Source of the DNA: Pseudobdellovibrionaceae bacterium
Lineage (GTDB): Bacteria > Bdellovibrionota > Bdellovibrionia > Bdellovibrionales > JAGQZY01
Length of the DNA: 64,000 bases
Reading direction: 5' to 3'
Assembly (NCBI GenBank): GCA_020635085.1
Contig: JACKAL010000001.1
Span: forward strand, 124,001-188,000
Position 1 is the stretch's first letter. Every line of letters starts with the position of its first letter. Made by a program: the position numbers and the translations under genes. The notes under the pieces were generated by a model. That model had not been told where the DNA came from, did not search any database, and worked only from the letters and a program-made list of their open reading frames with translations. Positions 1-7,231 of the stretch are shown here, piece by piece.

Positions 1-197
1 ACAAGAAATTAATGGATAAAGATCCTCGTAATGTCTCGACCTTGTTAAATTATGCTATTCTCCAGATCGAATATATGAAAAAATATGACGAGGGTGAAAA
101 ATTACTTAATAAATTGGAATTTTTAGAAAGTAACGAACCATACGTTCGTAAGAAAATTACAGAATTAAACAGCAAGGTGCAGGCAACACGAAAATGA
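1..197 (+). CDS. TPR-repeat protein, C-terminal fragment (GltE/AglT-like by context)
   Basis: The reading frame is open to the left edge, so only about the last 65 residues are present. They look like the end of a tetratricopeptide array: two amphipathic helices around LLNYAILQIEYMKKYDEGEKL followed by a Lys-rich helix. The stop overlaps the next start as ATGA, which indicates translational coupling within an operon. In Myxococcus the TPR protein GltE/AglT sits beside GltF and the FHA/TonB-like GltG/PglI, and the same order appears to hold here. That identity is inference from neighbours; the fragment alone supports only a TPR-like protein. Confidence 0.6.
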   Translation, partial: KKLMDKDPRNVSTLLNYAILQIEYMKKYDEGEKLLNKLEFLESNEPYVRKKITELNSKVQATRK

Positions 198-481
198 TGA
201 GATACGCGATGATAAAAACATTTTTATTCACCTTAATCGGAATAGTTTATTCATTTGCATGTTTTGCACAGCAGAGTGCTCCGGCAAAGTCAAAACGAAC
301 AACGGTTAACTTCGAGGATCAGCTTATCGAAGGGCAAGCAACTAAACCTGATTTGCTTTATTTATTACAGAAGAAAAAATTTAATTATAAAAAGCTGATT
401 CGTCTTCGTGAAAACTTTTTACCAGAGTTAAGACAAACTGGTAATGAAATTACTCCCACACGAAAATCTAAGGAGAAATAG
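194..481 (+). CDS. Small exported protein of the gliding-type cluster (GltF/CglF-like position)
   Basis: A 95-residue protein with an N-terminal signal peptide (hydrophobic stretch near residues 7-25, ending SFACFAQQ), so it is probably periplasmic. The mature part is short, basic and rich in Lys and Arg, with no domain I recognise. It overlaps the upstream TPR gene by four bases and stops two bases before the next gene, whose ribosome site (AGGAG, 471-475) lies inside its last codons. The order TPR gene, small exported protein, FHA/TonB protein matches gltE-gltF-gltG of Myxococcus, so a GltF/CglF-like role is possible. There is no sequence proof of this. Confidence 0.6.
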   Translation: MMRYAMIKTFLFTLIGIVYSFACFAQQSAPAKSKRTTVNFEDQLIEGQATKPDLLYLLQKKKFNYKKLIRLRENFLPELRQTGNEITPTRKSKEK

Positions 482-483
482 TC

Positions 484-2613
484 GTGAGTAAACCGATTGT
501 CATAAAAATCTTTAGAAATGGCGGAGTTGTTGATATTAAACAGTTCGTTCATGAACCGCAGATTATTATTGGCTCCTCTGATGCTGACACGCATATTAAG
601 CTAGAGGGACAAGTTTCTCCTTTTCATGCGTCTATAGAAAAGCGCGGCGAAAAATTCGTCCTTTCTGATTTAGGTACCCCGCAAGGCACATATCTGAAAG
701 GCAATAAAGTTTTAGAATCGAATCTTGAGCATGGCGATAAAATTGCTATTGGTGAGTATATTTTAGAGTTTTATGTTGGCGCACCAGTAATAAGCGCATC
801 ATCAATAAAAGAAGATGTTGCATCAAGCAAATCCGAAGCTTCAACCACGAGTGTGTCTTTGCAAGAGGAAAAAAAGACACCAATGATAGAAGAGACGAAA
901 TCATCTCCAGCAAATAAATCTGCAGAAAGCACCCATGCTTCCGAGGTTTCTGTAACGCCACTCACATCCGTGGTTACTGTTAGCAGTGCTGGGGGTTTGG
1001 GCGCACCAACGTATACGAGTGCAGCAACTCCCATGTCTGGAGTTAAAAAGGGTGAAAAGACCTTTGCACCTGCTAGTCATTATAAAGATCTGAACGAATT
1101 TATTCGACCAACAAAAGGTAGCACTGTAGAGGTGTTGGTTTCCTGGAGAGAACGAGTTATTAGCTCGTACCATTTTCATAATAAAGGGACATTTTATTAT
1201 GGAAGTCATCCCGGATGTGACATTGTAGTTCCATCTTTAACTTCGAAAGTAAGTCGTGCACCATTGTTACAAATTGACGGTCAGGCGAGCGTGTTTGTTC
1301 CGCCTGGGTTATTAGGTAGCCTTGTTGTTGATAATCAGTCTTTTCCATTAACCCAATTGTATAGCCAAGGACGTTTACAATCTGCAGGGGGAGGCGGTTC
1401 GAAACTGACTTTATCCCAAGGAGAAATGGTTCGCTTACATCTTGGGTCGGATGTCGAGTTGGTTATCCGTTATTGCTCGGAAACTCCTAAGCCTGTGTTT
1501 ATTCCCATGATTGATTTTACGAGTAATGGTTTTCTGGCTTTACTCCTGGCGATCATTCTTGCGGTTGTGGTCTCACTTTATGTGGCTCTTAATAAGATCG
1601 ATAAACCAGATACTGATGAAGAGGAATATCGAACAGCATTGATCATCGAAAATCCTCCACCTCCACCACCGCCTGTTCCGCAAACAAAAGTGGAACCGCC
1701 AAAAGTAGAAGAGAAAAAAGTGGAGGAACCACCGAAGAAGGTTAAACAAATTGATAAAAAACCTGCCGAGAAACCAAAAATCACAGAGCAGAAGAAACCT
1801 GTCGAGAAGAAAACACCAGTTAAGCAACAGCCAGCACAAAAAGCGGGTGGTGGAAACGGTGCACCTGCGCAATCGATGAAGCCGAATCCCAACAAACCAA
1901 AAAGTAACCAAGTCGGTTCGGTTAAACAGGGTGGATCGGTAAAGACTGCGCCAAAAGACGGAGCTCAGGCTGAGAGTCAAACAAAAGATCCAAGTAAATC
2001 AGGAATTTTTGGTGTGTTTGGCAGCGGTGGAAAACAAAAAACTTTAGACAATACTTATTCTGGAAGTGGTCAGTTGGCAGGGCTTGCTGACCAAGCCACG
2101 GGACAATCTGGTTTTGGAGAAGATCGCGCGGGTGAAGGGTTAGGTTCCAAATTCAAAGAAACTGGCGGTGGCAATGGAAAATCTAACGTCGGTGTGTCTG
2201 GTATCTCTAGCGGCAAAGGCTTGGGTATGGGAACTGGTGGATTCGGTGGCGTAGGTCTTGGCGGCAAAGGATCGGTTACCATTCTTCCGGGTGGTGATGG
2301 GGAATCTTATGGTGGAAATATCGACCGAAATGGTATCCGTCAAGTTTTCATTAATAACCAGAGAGCCATTCAAAACTGCTACGAAAAAGCATTAAGCGGC
2401 GATAAAGGGCTAAGTGGTAAGTTGGTATTAGATTTTGATATTGGTGAGCAGGGAAGAGTGTTGCGTGCAGATTACAGTCGTAGCAAATCAACGCTATCGA
2501 ATAATGAGCTTGCAACATGTGTATTGAATCGTATGAAGGGTTGGAGGTTCCCAGAACCTCCAGGCAATCAGACAGTTCAGGTGTTTTACCCTCTGGCGTT
2601 TTCGAGTAAATAA
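484..2613 (+). CDS. FHA-domain and TonB-like envelope protein, GltG/PglI (AgmX/PglI C-terminal) family
   Basis: A 709-residue protein starting at GTG, with AGGAG 9 bases upstream. Residues about 1-100 form an FHA-like fold, and residues about 205-330 look like a second, degenerate FHA-like domain. One membrane helix lies near 347-369 (LLLAIILAVVVSLYVAL). A Pro/Lys-rich stretch (about 385-470) and a Gly-rich linker that could span the periplasm follow. The last 90 residues match the AgmX/PglI C-terminal domain: a TonB-like module with INNQRAIQNCYEKAL and a Cys near the end (ATCVLNRMKGW). In Myxococcus such proteins link the cytoplasm and inner-membrane motor to the periplasm in the gliding machine. 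The motor genes follow at once. A TonB-like role with another TolQR-type motor is the alternative. The FHA Arg that normally binds phosphothreonine is Ser (IIIGSSDAD). Confidence 0.85.
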   Translation: MSKPIVIKIFRNGGVVDIKQFVHEPQIIIGSSDADTHIKLEGQVSPFHASIEKRGEKFVLSDLGTPQGTYLKGNKVLESNLEHGDKIAIGEYILEFYVGAPVISASSIKEDVASSKSEASTTSVSLQEEKKTPMIEETKSSPANKSAESTHASEVSVTPLTSVVTVSSAGGLGAPTYTSAATPMSGVKKGEKTFAPASHYKDLNEFIRPTKGSTVEVLVSWRERVISSYHFHNKGTFYYGSHPGCDIVVPSLTSKVSRAPLLQIDGQASVFVPPGLLGSLVVDNQSFPLTQLYSQGRLQSAGGGGSKLTLSQGEMVRLHLGSDVELVIRYCSETPKPVFIPMIDFTSNGFLALLLAIILAVVVSLYVALNKIDKPDTDEEEYRTALIIENPPPPPPPVPQTKVEPPKVEEKKVEEPPKKVKQIDKKPAEKPKITEQKKPVEKKTPVKQQPAQKAGGGNGAPAQSMKPNPNKPKSNQVGSVKQGGSVKTAPKDGAQAESQTKDPSKSGIFGVFGSGGKQKTLDNTYSGSGQLAGLADQATGQSGFGEDRAGEGLGSKFKETGGGNGKSNVGVSGISSGKGLGMGTGGFGGVGLGGKGSVTILPGGDGESYGGNIDRNGIRQVFINNQRAIQNCYEKALSGDKGLSGKLVLDFDIGEQGRVLRADYSRSKSTLSNNELATCVLNRMKGWRFPEPPGNQTVQVFYPLAFSSK

Positions 2614-2655
2614 TTTAAGTTAAAAAAATAAAAACCTTATTGGAGGAGGTATAAA

Positions 2656-3336
2656 GTGGAAGAGAACATGGTAGCAGCGGCGGCAGCCCCGGAGCATCAG
2701 AATTTTATTCTGCATGCATTCCATGGCGGCGGAACAATGATGTACGTGATTTTGGCCTTATTGGTCCTCACCGTCATTGTGGTAATTAAACAATTAATGA
2801 TTCTAAAAGATGCGGGAGTTGATAAGTCAGATTTCAACGAGCATGTTTTTGGTATGATTTTAAGAGGAGATATTCAGCAAGCGATTTCCTATTGTGACAG
2901 TCGCCAATCTCCGCTGACAAACACTCTAAAAGCAGGACTTGTGCAGGTTTTAAATCGTCGTCCCGATGAAGAAGTTCAAGTGGCGATGGATGCGTCTGTA
3001 CTGCGCGAAACCCCGAAAGTGGAAGGTTGGGTCAGCTTCCTTGCGGTGTTTGGTAACCTGGCGACTCTTTTAGGTCTAACAGGTACGATCATTGGTATGA
3101 TCACCTCGTTTACTGCGGTGAACCAAGCAGATGATGCGAGTAAAGCAAAACTACTTTCTCAGGGTATTGCAGAAGCTCTTAACTGTACGGCGTTTGGTCT
3201 TGTGGTGGCAATTCTGGCGATCCTTACTTACGGGTATTTTCAATATAGAATTGGTCATATCATTAATGACATGACTGAAAGTAGCATGAGTATGCTGAAC
3301 TTAGTTGCGTCCAATCGCGACAAAATGAAGAATTAA
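2656..3336 (+). CDS. MotA/TolQ/ExbB-type proton channel subunit (AglR-like)
   Basis: A 226-residue inner-membrane protein starting at GTG behind a very strong ribosome site (GGAGGAGGT, 2642-2650). It has the TolQ/ExbB layout: one helix at about 25-45 (MMYVILALLVLTVIVV), a cytoplasmic loop, then two helices. These include the family segment LATLLGLTGTIIGMITSF (about 133-150) and NCTAFGLVVAILAILTY (about 177-193). These proteins pair with ExbD/TolR-type subunits to form a proton-driven motor. The two genes that follow encode such partners, as in Myxococcus aglR-aglQ-aglS. AglR is preferred over TolQ or ExbB because of the GltG/PglI-like gene directly upstream. The family call is firm; the specific pathway is inferred. 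Confidence 0.88.
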   Translation: MEENMVAAAAAPEHQNFILHAFHGGGTMMYVILALLVLTVIVVIKQLMILKDAGVDKSDFNEHVFGMILRGDIQQAISYCDSRQSPLTNTLKAGLVQVLNRRPDEEVQVAMDASVLRETPKVEGWVSFLAVFGNLATLLGLTGTIIGMITSFTAVNQADDASKAKLLSQGIAEALNCTAFGLVVAILAILTYGYFQYRIGHIINDMTESSMSMLNLVASNRDKMKN

Positions 3337-3355
3337 TATAGAATAGGAATTTTCT

Positions 3356-3835
3356 ATGGCAAGTGTAGATGATGGTGGATCGCGCGGTAAGAGAGCCTCG
3401 AACTTTGAAGTGAACTTAGTTCCCTTCATCGATTTGATGAGTGTTTTGATTACATTCTTGTTAATTACTGCCGTGTGGACACAAGTCTCTATGATTAAAT
3501 TGGGTAGTTCGTTGTACAGTAAACAGAACACCGACGACGTCGATAAACCTCCTCCAAAGGCTGAAGTGCCGTTGCGTGTGGATGTAAAAGACGCTGGACA
3601 TCGAATCATCATTGGAACAAAAACCATAGAAGTTCCTAAAAAGAATGCCAATGAGTATGATCGCGAACAGCTAGTTGCGCGACTTATGGAAATTAAGCAA
3701 GTGTATCCTGAAAAAGTGGATGCAGTGATTACAGTCGAAGAGCATCTTAAGTATGATTTTCTCATTCAGGGAATGGATGCTCTTTTAGAGGCAGGTTTTC
3801 CTGCTATTTCTGTAGCCACTGGAGGAGCGAAGTAA
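3356..3835 (+). CDS. ExbD/TolR-type motor subunit 1 (AglQ/AglS-like)
   Basis: A 159-residue protein with a short cytoplasmic N-terminus, a single membrane helix (about 21-42, VPFIDLMSVLITFLLITAV) and a periplasmic domain. Asp26 in the helix is at the position of the proton-carrying Asp of the ExbD/TolR family. The periplasmic part ends with the family-like pattern around DFLIQGMDALLEAGF. It lies 19 bases after the ExbB-type gene and one base before a second ExbD-type gene. One channel gene plus two non-identical ExbD genes is the aglRQS arrangement, in contrast to exbBD or tolQR, which normally have one ExbD-type gene. Confidence 0.87.
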   Translation: MASVDDGGSRGKRASNFEVNLVPFIDLMSVLITFLLITAVWTQVSMIKLGSSLYSKQNTDDVDKPPPKAEVPLRVDVKDAGHRIIIGTKTIEVPKKNANEYDREQLVARLMEIKQVYPEKVDAVITVEEHLKYDFLIQGMDALLEAGFPAISVATGGAK

Positions 3836-3836
3836 T

Positions 3837-4439
3837 ATGGCTATTCATGTTCCTGGAAAAAGAGATCGTCGTAATCGTCGTGCCGGTGCCAAACGCACGG
3901 TAATGGTTGTTCTATCGCTTACTGCGATGGTCGATATGTTTACGGTTTTAACTATTTTCCTTTTACAAAATTTTAAAGTGGATGCAATTAAGTTAAAACA
4001 GAACGTGCCGTTACCCGAAGCTTCAGCAATTAAAAAATTGCAACCCGCCCATGTGGTAGTGGTTACCCAGGATAAAATCTTTTTAGATGAGCAGCCTGTG
4101 GCTGATTTCATTGTAGTAAAGGAGCAGCAGGATTGGGTCATCAATGCGCTTAAGGAAGGGTTAGAGCTCAAGATCAAAGAGGCTAAGGAAAAACATGAGT
4201 CAAGTCTTCAGGAGCAACTTAAGAGCAGCCTGCGCACGCAAAATAAAAATATGACTCCAGAGGAAATCGAAGAAGAAGAAAAAGAGCGTAAAAAGGATTG
4301 GGGTCGGGTGACCGTGCAAGCTGATAAAGAAGTAGACTTTCTCACGATTAAAAAAGTTCTTTATACAGCTACCGAGGCCGGTGCGACATTAATTAATTTT
4401 GCCGTAACTCAAAAAGCAAAAACACCGATCAAGCAGTAA
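3837..4439 (+). CDS. ExbD/TolR-type motor subunit 2 (AglS/AglQ-like), with charged periplasmic insert
   Basis: A 200-residue ExbD/TolR-family protein, with a basic N-terminus (KRDRRNRRAGAKR), one helix at about 24-44 (LSLTAMVDMFTVLTIFLLQNF) and Asp33 as the likely proton-binding residue. It is longer than its partner because of a highly charged, probably helical segment at about 105-155, rich in Glu and Lys (for example EEIEEEEKERKKDW). It may form a coiled coil. The start follows the previous stop by one base, so the two ExbD genes are almost certainly coupled. It is the last gene on this strand before the convergent GYF-PilZ gene. Confidence 0.86.
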   Translation: MAIHVPGKRDRRNRRAGAKRTVMVVLSLTAMVDMFTVLTIFLLQNFKVDAIKLKQNVPLPEASAIKKLQPAHVVVVTQDKIFLDEQPVADFIVVKEQQDWVINALKEGLELKIKEAKEKHESSLQEQLKSSLRTQNKNMTPEEIEEEEKERKKDWGRVTVQADKEVDFLTIKKVLYTATEAGATLINFAVTQKAKTPIKQ

Positions 4440-4480
4440 GAGCTTTTTTAGTATATTTGTAGATCTAGCGCTGTAGTTAG

Positions 4481-5215
4481 TTATGCGGCTTCGCGTTCGG
4501 AGCTAGTCGTTTTACGCGTGTTGATGAACTGGTTTACATATTCGATGAGAGCGGCTTCCGATTCTGAATTGATCAGACCAAATTCAATTCCTGATAAACC
4601 ATCTTTTGTCATATAAAGAATACGTCCTTCGGCAACCACGGGCACCGAAATATTCGGGCTTTCGAGGCGAACCTCTACGGTTGTTCCTGCGGGAAAATTT
4701 CTACCAAGACCAGATACGCCCATGCCGCCTTGACCGATAATATTTACTTTTACGAGATAGCTAAATTTCGAATCTTTTTTAGAGACCTTTGCTGTCGCAA
4801 CAATAGGAACACGCGGATGTTTACGGCGAGTCATTTCCAGAGCATTTAAAAAGATCGTATTAGAAAAAATACTTTCCCATTGCTCAACCCCGTCTTTGTC
4901 CTCTTTGCAAATAAAAATTGTATTTCTTAATTCAAGAAGTTTAAGGTGCTGGATAGAGTCTTCAAAAGACATAAATGGTGTTTCGCCGTGCTCATCGCGA
5001 ATTTTCCAACGGACTTTAAAGTGGGCCTCTAATTTTTTAATAATTGCGGGGTAGTCTTTCAACCAAACATCAATAGCCACCCAGTCCTTTTCGCCCTTCC
5101 ACCAAATAAATGCATCTTGTGCAATTTTCTGACTAGAAATTTGCGCTTTTACGTCCTCAGTAGAAAACGGACCTAAAATGCTGTTTTTATGAAAAACGAA
5201 CCACTCAATTTGCAT
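4481..5215 (-). CDS. GYF-domain and PilZ-domain protein
   Basis: A 244-residue cytoplasmic protein. Residues about 3-50 match the GYF_2 type of adaptor domain (EWFVFHKNSILGPFSTEDVKAQI, then WWKGEKDWVAI). Residues about 130-235 form a PilZ domain with RKHPR (the RxxxR motif that binds cyclic di-GMP). The second PilZ motif, normally D/NxSxxG, is NIIGQGG, so its Ser is replaced and nucleotide binding is uncertain. The gene is convergent with the Glt/Agl-type cluster. Myxococcus GltJ also carries a GYF domain, so an adaptor or regulator of the motility machine is a reasonable guess, but this is inference. The ribosome site is weak. Confidence 0.8.
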   Translation of the reverse strand: MQIEWFVFHKNSILGPFSTEDVKAQISSQKIAQDAFIWWKGEKDWVAIDVWLKDYPAIIKKLEAHFKVRWKIRDEHGETPFMSFEDSIQHLKLLELRNTIFICKEDKDGVEQWESIFSNTIFLNALEMTRRKHPRVPIVATAKVSKKDSKFSYLVKVNIIGQGGMGVSGLGRNFPAGTTVEVRLESPNISVPVVAEGRILYMTKDGLSGIEFGLINSESEAALIEYVNQFINTRKTTSSEREAA

Positions 5216-5272
5216 ACCAAGTATATCGGCCTAGCGTTTTCAAAACTTTATAAATGGGATATGCGTTTCCAG

Positions 5273-5296
5273 GTGCCAAGGTGTTGTTTTTGGCAC
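5273..5296. repeat. Short perfect inverted repeat in the divergent intergenic region
   Basis: GTGCCAA and TTGGCAC, 7-bp arms separated by 10 bases, lie between the GYF-PilZ gene (leftward) and the lpt operon (rightward). The position suits an operator or a small hairpin; nothing further is visible. It does not match a sigma-54 promoter, because no GC element follows the TTGGCAC at the required distance. Confidence 0.35.
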
Positions 5297-5436
5297 AGAT
5301 TGAGATATTTGGCCTTAAGACTGGAGAGATGCGCTGGGCTTGGGTTTGGAGCGTAGACTGTGCTGTGCGGTCAGGATCCGGGGGAATAAGCTCTTATGCA
5401 CATGGACGAATCGGCAACAGTTAGGATGCACCTGAA

Positions 5437-5442
5437 TATAAT
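5437..5442 (+). promoter_or_regulatory. Possible -10 box (TATAAT) of the lpt-rpoN operon
   Basis: A perfect TATAAT lies 30 bases before the first gene of the operon. No good -35 hexamer is found 16-18 bases upstream, so this is a partial match only. Confidence 0.35.
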
Positions 5443-5471
5443 GCTCCCCGCAAAACATAGAGTGGGGTAGG

Positions 5472-6434
5472 ATGGACTTTGTGAATAAAGGTGTGCTTTT
5501 TATGGCGGCAATTATTGTTGTCGCCTTTCAATGGTATTATTTTGCACCATCGTCTCGAACTGAGACGAGTGAGAGCGTTTCTACAAATCAAACGACTTCA
5601 GAAAAAAAAGCAACTGAAGAACAGAAAATAAGTAATTTCTATTTGGTTGATTCTAAGGGACAAAAAAAGGAATTTGAGCTTTGGGCAAACGAGGCTCATA
5701 AGCCCATGGGTGATACAGAGTGGACTATGCAAGAGGTAAAAGTGCAGTTCTACTCGGAAAAGGCAACCTACGTTGTTTTGGGTGCGCGAGGAACTGTGGA
5801 TGAGGAAAATAAGGGAATGGTTATTGAGGGTGACGTGCGTATGAACTCTAGTAATGGCTACCATTTTTATACGGATAAATTGTTTTATGATGCCGGAAAA
5901 AAAGAAATCTCCACCGCATCTAAAGTCAGTCTCGAGGGACCCAAAGAAAAAGAGGGGCGTCTTTACCTAGAGGGTAAGGGACTGTTCGTAGAAATTGATA
6001 AGAGTGAAATGGTAATGCAAAATGATGTATCGGGATTTAAGCCCATGAGTGGAGGGCGTGTGATGAAGATCTCCAGTCAACGCGGGGAATTCAGTGGGCG
6101 CAACAAGTCGGTTACTTTTAAAAATAATGTTGTGATTCTTGTGGATAAAATGGACGTGCGTGGTAATTTGGCTAAATTCCAATACAAGGACAATCGTTTA
6201 GACACTTTATATATGGATGGGGGGATTCACATGCAGGATCCTACGAAAACAGGGACCGCTGGAGAAGCGATTGTTTATTTTAATGAGGATAAATATATTT
6301 TTCGCAAAAAACCCTTTCTTACGCAGTCAGAAAATTCTCTTATTGGTGATGAAGTGATTGTGTTTGATGGTGGAAAACGGGTACAAGTAAAAAATGCGAA
6401 AGTTGAATATTACGAAACGGAGAAAAAACAATGA
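5472..6434 (+). CDS. LPS export protein with LptC-like and LptA/OstA-like parts (probable LptC-LptA fusion)
   Basis: A 320-residue protein anchored by one N-terminal helix (about 8-26). Residues about 50-180 follow the LptC pattern (NFYLVDSKGQKKEFELWA, then EGDVRMNSSNGYHFYTDKL). The region from about 190 to 315 continues as further beta-strand repeats of the LptA/OstA type (FSGRNKSVTFKNNVVIL, AKFQYKDNRLDTLYMDGG, SLIGDEVIVFDGGKRV). LptC alone is normally about 190 residues, so this is too long. The usual order is lptC-lptA-lptB-rpoN, and here this single gene precedes lptB, overlapping it by ATGA. It probably forms both the inner-membrane anchor and part of the periplasmic bridge that carries LPS. 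The fusion reading needs a structure-level check. Confidence 0.78.
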   Translation: MDFVNKGVLFMAAIIVVAFQWYYFAPSSRTETSESVSTNQTTSEKKATEEQKISNFYLVDSKGQKKEFELWANEAHKPMGDTEWTMQEVKVQFYSEKATYVVLGARGTVDEENKGMVIEGDVRMNSSNGYHFYTDKLFYDAGKKEISTASKVSLEGPKEKEGRLYLEGKGLFVEIDKSEMVMQNDVSGFKPMSGGRVMKISSQRGEFSGRNKSVTFKNNVVILVDKMDVRGNLAKFQYKDNRLDTLYMDGGIHMQDPTKTGTAGEAIVYFNEDKYIFRKKPFLTQSENSLIGDEVIVFDGGKRVQVKNAKVEYYETEKKQ

Positions 6435-7168
6435 GTACGCTTGTAGTGCAGGATATTGCCAAGACTTTTAAAGGCCGTAAAGTCGTACAAGGTGTTTCTT
6501 TTACAGTAGAGTCAGGTCATGTAGTGGGTCTTTTAGGTCCCAATGGTGCGGGGAAGACTACAAGTTTTTATATGGTGGTGGGACTCATCTCAACGGAGGC
6601 AGGAGATATTTTACTCGATGGGGAAAGCATTGGTCGCTTGTCGATGTATTTACGCGCGCAAAAAGGGATTAGTTATTTGCCTCAGGAGCCCAGTATTTTT
6701 CGTAAGCTAACAGTGCGGGAAAATATTATGGCGGCACTCGAGATACAGATTCCTTCGCGCGGTCGGCGCAATGAGCGTTTAGAGCAACTGGTTGCTGACT
6801 TTGGTTTAGAACATATTGTTAACAGCTATGGCTATTCTCTCTCGGGTGGTGAGCGACGACGCGTAGAGATTGCTCGATCATTGGCGGGATTTCCGAAGTT
6901 TTTGTTGCTGGACGAGCCTTTTGCCGGGATTGATCCAATTGCGGTTAATGAGATTCAGAAAATTATCCGAAAACTTAAGGAGAAAGGTATAGGAATTCTC
7001 ATCACGGATCACAATGTGCGAGAAACATTAGAAATTTGTGATATCGGGTATATAATGAAAGAAGGGCAAGTAAAAGTCCAGGGAACCCCGAAAGAGATTA
7101 CCGAATCACCTATAGCTAGGAAATACTATTTAGGTGAGAACTTTCGTTTAGGGAACGCAGACACATAA
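6431..7168 (+). CDS. lptB: LPS export ABC transporter ATP-binding protein LptB
   Basis: A 245-residue ATPase that powers LPS extraction from the inner membrane together with LptF and LptG, which are not in this window. Visible motifs are Walker A (GPNGAGKTT, about 36-44), the Q-loop (LPQEPSIF), the signature LSGGERRRVEIARSL and Walker B with catalytic Glu (FLLLDEPF), then the H-loop His in LITDHNVRETL. YLPQEPSIFRKLTV is characteristic of LptB. The start overlaps the stop of the LptC/LptA-like gene, and rpoN follows, which is the widely conserved lpt-rpoN order. Confidence 0.95.
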   Translation: MSTLVVQDIAKTFKGRKVVQGVSFTVESGHVVGLLGPNGAGKTTSFYMVVGLISTEAGDILLDGESIGRLSMYLRAQKGISYLPQEPSIFRKLTVRENIMAALEIQIPSRGRRNERLEQLVADFGLEHIVNSYGYSLSGGERRRVEIARSLAGFPKFLLLDEPFAGIDPIAVNEIQKIIRKLKEKGIGILITDHNVRETLEICDIGYIMKEGQVKVQGTPKEITESPIARKYYLGENFRLGNADT

Positions 7169-7231
7169 GGCCGTTAGACAGGTGCTCAGATGTCAACGGT
7201 TGAGATTTCAGACGTTGATAAAAGGAGTACC

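Noticed and set aside
1573..1980. Minus-strand frames opposite the Pro/Lys-rich part of the GltG-like gene
   Set aside because: They arise from biased codons in the low-complexity region; no start signals.
5284..5310. TTGGCAC at 5290 considered as a sigma-54 -24 element
   Set aside because: No GC-containing -12 element follows at the required distance.
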